39,657 nucleotides of DNA, taken from Frankiales bacterium. Its GTDB lineage: Bacteria; Actinomycetota; Actinomycetes; Mycobacteriales; SCTD01. Location of the stretch: NCBI GenBank assembly GCA_025464795.1, contig JAODNB010000031.1, positions 1-39,657 of the forward strand. Direction: 5' to 3'. Made by a program: the position numbers and the translations under genes. Shown here piece by piece: positions 36,610-39,657 of this stretch. Every line of letters starts with the position of its first letter. The stretch's first letter is position 1. A model generated the notes under the pieces. It made no database searches and had not been told where the DNA came from. It was given only the letters and a program-made list of their open reading frames with translations.

Positions 36610-39600
36610 TCAGCCGTAGAACGTGCGCTCGACGACAAGACGGGCCTGCCGCGTCAGTCGTCGGTAGTCGTCCAGGAACTCGCCCTGGGCTCCCGCAGGG
36701 TAGCCAAGAGCCCGGGCCACCCCGGCGAGCTCGCGGCCGCTCGAGGGCAGGGAGGCCGTGGCCTTGCCTCGGACCAGCACCAGGGCGTCCCGGACCTTCG
36801 AGGTGAGCGTCCAGGCTCGTTCCAGGACGGCCGCGTCCTCCAGGTCGAGCCGGCCGGCGTGACCGGCCGCCCGCAGTGCCGGCACGGTCATGGGCGTGCG
36901 CAGCGTCGGCACCTCGAAGCCGTGCCGCAGCTGGAGCAGCTGGACCGTCCACTCGACGTCGGCGAGGCCCCCGATGCCGAGCTTCAGCGCCAGGGTCTTG
37001 TCGGTCCCCTTCGGCAGCCGCTCGGTCTCGACCCGTGCCTTGATGCGCCGGATCTCCATGAGCTGCTCGGTGCTCAGCCCGCCCTCCGGGTACCGGACCG
37101 GACCGATCGCCGCGAGGAAGCGCTCGGTCACGTCCGGGTCACCCGCGAGCGGCGCCGCCCGCAGCAGGGCCTGCGCCTCCCAGACGTGCGACCAGCGGGC
37201 GTAGTAGGCCGCGTAGGAGCCGAGGCTCCTCGTCAGCGGGCCCTGCCGGCCCTCCGGGCGCAGGTCCGCGTCGATCTCGAGGGGCAGGTCGGGGGCGGGC
37301 AGGGACAGCAGCCGGCGCAGCTCGTTCGCGAGGTCATGGGCGACGGCGGCCGCTTCGGACTCGGACGTGCCCGCGCGCGGCTCGTGCACGAAGAGCACAT
37401 CGGCGTCGCTGCCGTATCCCTGCTCCGACCCGCCCAACCGACCCATCGCGATCACGGCGAGCCGGACGGGCAGCTCCGTCCGGCGTTCGGCCTCGATCTT
37501 GCGGGTGGCCACCTCGAGGGCACCGGCGATGGTGGCTGCCGACACCGCCGACAGCGACTGCCCGACGGCCGGCGCCAGACCGAGCAGGTCTGCGCAGGCG
37601 ATCCGCAGCAGCTCGTGCCTCCGCAGGCTGCGCAACGAGACGGCGGTCGCCTCCCAGTCGTCGCGGCGTCGAGCCACCGCGAGGAAGGCCTGCTCGAGGC
37701 TCTCCCGGGAACGCGGCTTGAGGTCCTCGTCGCTTGCCAGCAGCCGCACTGCGTCCGGTGCCCGGACGAACAGGTCGGCGACGTAGCGCGACGACGACAG
37801 CAGCCGGGCCAGCCGCTCAGCGGCCTGCCCCTCGTCCCTCAGCAAGCGCAGGTACCAGGGCGTCGTGCCCAGTGCGTCGGAGACCTGCCGGAAGGACAGC
37901 AGGCCGCGGTCGGGGTCGGCCGCATCCGCGAACCAGCCGAGCATCGCGGGCAGGAGGGTCTGCTGGATCGCAGCCCTGCGGGAGACCCCTTCGGTGAGCG
38001 CCTCGAGGTGCCGCAGCGCAGTGCCGGCGTCGTCGAAACCGAGGGCAACCAGGCGCTCGCGGGCCGCCTGAGGTGTGAGCCGGGCGTCCGAGGCGGGCAG
38101 CCTGGCGACGGCAGCCAGAAGCGGCCGGTAGAAGAGCTTCTCGTGCAGCCGCCGGACCTCCTGGAAGTGCCCGTACCGCTCCCGGCGGAACATCGGCAGC
38201 ACGTCGCCCTTGTAGCCGACGGACTTCGCGAGCCGCTTCATGGCGACCTCGTCGTCGTCGGGAGGCAGCAGGTGGGTGCGCCGTAGGCGGTGCAGCTGCA
38301 ACCGGTGCTCGACCGTCCGCAGCCAGCGGTAGGCCTCGGACAGGTGCCGCGCGTCCTCCCGGCCGACGTACCCGCCGTCGGCCAGCTGCTCCAGGGCGAC
38401 CAGCGTCGTCCCCGACCGGACGGTGTCGTCCGTGCGCCCGTGCACCAGCTGCAGGAGCTGTACGGAGAACTCGACGTCGCGCAGTCCCCCCGGTCCGAGC
38501 TTGACCTCCCGCGAGGCGGTGTCTGCCCGCAGGGTCGACTCCACGCGTCGGCGCATGGCCTGCACGTCTTCGACGAAGCCCGGTCGCTCGCCCGCTGACC
38601 ACACGAGCGGTGCCAGTGAGTCGACGTAGTCCTGCCCGAGCGCGAGGTCGCCGGCGATCGGTCGGGCCTTCAGCAGGGCCTGGAACTCCCACGTCTTCGC
38701 CCACCGGGAGTAGTAGGCGAGGTGGCTCGCGAGCGTGCGCACCAGGGGGCCGGCCTTGCCCTCCGGACGCAACCCGGCGTCGACCGGCCAGGCGACCTCG
38801 GCGCAGACCTGCATCATCTTGCTCGCCACACCCGTCGCCGCCTGCAGGGCAGCCTGCTCGTCGGCACCGGCTCCCGGCTCCGCGACGAACACGACATCGA
38901 CGTCGCTGACGTAGTTGAGCTCGCGACCTCCGCACTTGCCCATCCCGACCACCGCGAGCCGGAACGGCGGCAGGTCGGCCGGCAGCGAAGCGAGGGCGAC
39001 GGCGAGCCCGGCGGAGACGGTGGCGCTGGCGAGGTCTGCCAGCTCCGCGGCGACGTCCTCGACGAGCATCGTCCCGGACAGGTCACGCGCGGCGAGGGCG
39101 AGCAGGCACCGGCGGTAGCCGAGCCGTAGCGAGGCGATGACGTCCGGCCCCGACCCGCGGGCCACGGCGCCACCGCTGCCCCACGGCAGCGGGCTGCCGG
39201 GCGGCGCCCCGACGGCGTCGAGCAGCTGCCACTGCAGGCCGAGCAACGACGGTCGGACGCTGGTCACGTCGTCGTCGCACAGGACGTACCAGTCCTCCGG
39301 GTTCTCCACGAGGTGGTCGCCGAGCGCGGCGCTGGTCCCGAGGACGCTGAGCAACCGACGTCGCAGCCCGTCACCCTCCCGCAGCCGCTGGAGCAGCTCC
39401 TCGGGATGTCGTACCGCTGCCAGGACGCGTGCCAGCGTCGCGGCGGCGAGGTCCGGATCAGCGGTCTCGGCGAGGGCCATCACGACGACTGCGGCCCCCG
39501 CGTCGACGGGCTCGCCCTGGTCCCACAGCCGCGCGTCCCGCAGGCTCGAAGCTGCCTGCTGGGTGTCCTGGAAGCCGAGCCGGACGAGTCGCCCGACCTC

Positions 39601-39621
39601 GCTGCCCCGCGGCTCGGTCAC
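36610..39621 (-). CDS. glnE: Bifunctional glutamine synthetase adenylyltransferase/adenylyl-removing enzyme
   Basis: A protein of about 1003 residues, the usual GlnE length. It has two nucleotidyltransferase domains. The N-terminal one (deadenylylation) has 'GMGKCGGRELNYVSDVDVVFV' with Asp240/Asp242, and the C-terminal one (adenylylation) has 'AMGRLGGSEQGYGSDADVLFV' with Asp739/Asp741. Each is followed by the conserved 'YYxRWxxxWExQALLxAxPxAGD' segment and a helical GlnD-type linker domain. Role: attaches or removes AMP on glutamine synthetase in response to nitrogen status (with GlnB/GlnK). Start: GTG 39621 (MTEPRGSEVGRLVRLGF), preceded by GAAGGCGG; the frame remains open to the window edge, so a slightly longer start is possible. 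All metal-binding Asp residues are present, so it should be active. Confidence 0.95.
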   Translation of the reverse strand: MTEPRGSEVGRLVRLGFQDTQQAASSLRDARLWDQGEPVDAGAAVVVMALAETADPDLAAATLARVLAAVRHPEELLQRLREGDGLRRRLLSVLGTSAALGDHLVENPEDWYVLCDDDVTSVRPSLLGLQWQLLDAVGAPPGSPLPWGSGGAVARGSGPDVIASLRLGYRRCLLALAARDLSGTMLVEDVAAELADLASATVSAGLAVALASLPADLPPFRLAVVGMGKCGGRELNYVSDVDVVFVAEPGAGADEQAALQAATGVASKMMQVCAEVAWPVDAGLRPEGKAGPLVRTLASHLAYYSRWAKTWEFQALLKARPIAGDLALGQDYVDSLAPLVWSAGERPGFVEDVQAMRRRVESTLRADTASREVKLGPGGLRDVEFSVQLLQLVHGRTDDTVRSGTTLVALEQLADGGYVGREDARHLSEAYRWLRTVEHRLQLHRLRRTHLLPPDDDEVAMKRLAKSVGYKGDVLPMFRRERYGHFQEVRRLHEKLFYRPLLAAVARLPASDARLTPQAARERLVALGFDDAGTALRHLEALTEGVSRRAAIQQTLLPAMLGWFADAADPDRGLLSFRQVSDALGTTPWYLRLLRDEGQAAERLARLLSSSRYVADLFVRAPDAVRLLASDEDLKPRSRESLEQAFLAVARRRDDWEATAVSLRSLRRHELLRIACADLLGLAPAVGQSLSAVSAATIAGALEVATRKIEAERRTELPVRLAVIAMGRLGGSEQGYGSDADVLFVHEPRAGTSESEAAAVAHDLANELRRLLSLPAPDLPLEIDADLRPEGRQGPLTRSLGSYAAYYARWSHVWEAQALLRAAPLAGDPDVTERFLAAIGPVRYPEGGLSTEQLMEIRRIKARVETERLPKGTDKTLALKLGIGGLADVEWTVQLLQLRHGFEVPTLRTPMTVPALRAAGHAGRLDLEDAAVLERAWTLTSKVRDALVLVRGKATASLPSSGRELAGVARALGYPAGAQGEFLDDYRRLTRQARLVVERTFYG

Positions 39622-39657
39622 GCAGCCGCCTTCGCGCCGAGGTCCCGCCGCACACAA

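Noticed and set aside
36451..38286. Open frame of about 610 codons on the plus strand opposite glnE
   Set aside because: Low-complexity translation without motifs. The minus strand encodes full-length GlnE.
1..39657. CRISPR arrays, tRNA or rRNA genes, insertion sequences, attachment sites, toxin-antitoxin or defence islands
   Set aside because: I looked for direct repeats, cloverleaf-like segments, transposase or integrase motifs and terminal repeats and saw none. Gene content is metabolic and regulatory.

Overview
The window is about 39.7 kb of high-GC DNA (GC-rich third codon positions throughout). It comes from an actinobacterium outside any rRNA or phage region. Three things point to Actinomycetota: a full-length glnE at the right end; families typical of that phylum (DUF3556, Acg-type nitroreductase, F420/PNPOx-fold enzymes, a mycofactocin-type SDR, a CYP142-like P450); and many leaderless promoters in which a TANNNT -10 box sits 6-8 nt before the start codon. 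I cannot name a genus. I saw no tRNA, rRNA, insertion sequence, prophage or CRISPR array. Every gap between genes is under 300 bp.

Layout. (1) 1-3.5 kb: a stress block. A GNAT and a PNPOx-fold gene run leftwards, an Acg-type nitroreductase and a tandem universal stress protein run rightwards, and the shared promoter region carries DosR-like inverted repeats. (2) 3.57-5.6 kb: a nitronate-monooxygenase-like flavoprotein and an SDR behind a perfect KstR-type palindrome. (3) 5.5-12.8 kb: a mixed stretch with DUF899, two secreted glycoside-hydrolase-like proteins, a mycofactocin-type SDR, a SnoaL-like protein, a small basic protein, a PIG-L deacetylase/PNPOx/GntR operon and a lipoprotein. (4) 12.87-16.3 kb: a CYP142-like P450 and its TetR gene, divergent from a FadD19-like acyl-CoA ligase. 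(5) 16.3-22.4 kb: a leftward operon TetR-esterase-DUF3556-beta-lactamase-like hydrolase, divergent from a zinc alcohol dehydrogenase-SDR pair. (6) 22.4-24.8 kb: a membrane protein joining a degenerate kinase-like domain to a flippase-like domain. (7) 24.8-29.8 kb: a leftward operon of a KstD-type 3-ketosteroid delta1-dehydrogenase, an SDR and a GH63-like hydrolase, divergent from a second FAD enzyme resembling 3-ketosteroid delta4-(5alpha)-dehydrogenase, with a perfect KstR2-type operator between them. (8) 29.8-39.6 kb: patatin, tandem YbjQ-like protein, small hypotheticals, NmrA-like reductase, secreted DUF5666-like protein, NlpC/P60-like protein, polytopic membrane protein, alpha/beta hydrolase and glnE.

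Reading as a whole: regions 2, 4, 5 and 7 look like dispersed parts of a steroid/sterol catabolic regulon. They supply side-chain hydroxylation (P450), side-chain CoA activation (FadD19-like), ring-A desaturation (two ketosteroid dehydrogenases), assorted dehydrogenases and esterases, and two different steroid-repressor-type operators. No kstR or kstR2 gene is recognised in the window, so the cognate repressors would be encoded elsewhere. The left end looks like a hypoxia/dormancy-type block with a DosR-like promoter. Gene packing is very tight: many start/stop overlaps inside operons, and convergent genes that overlap at their ends.
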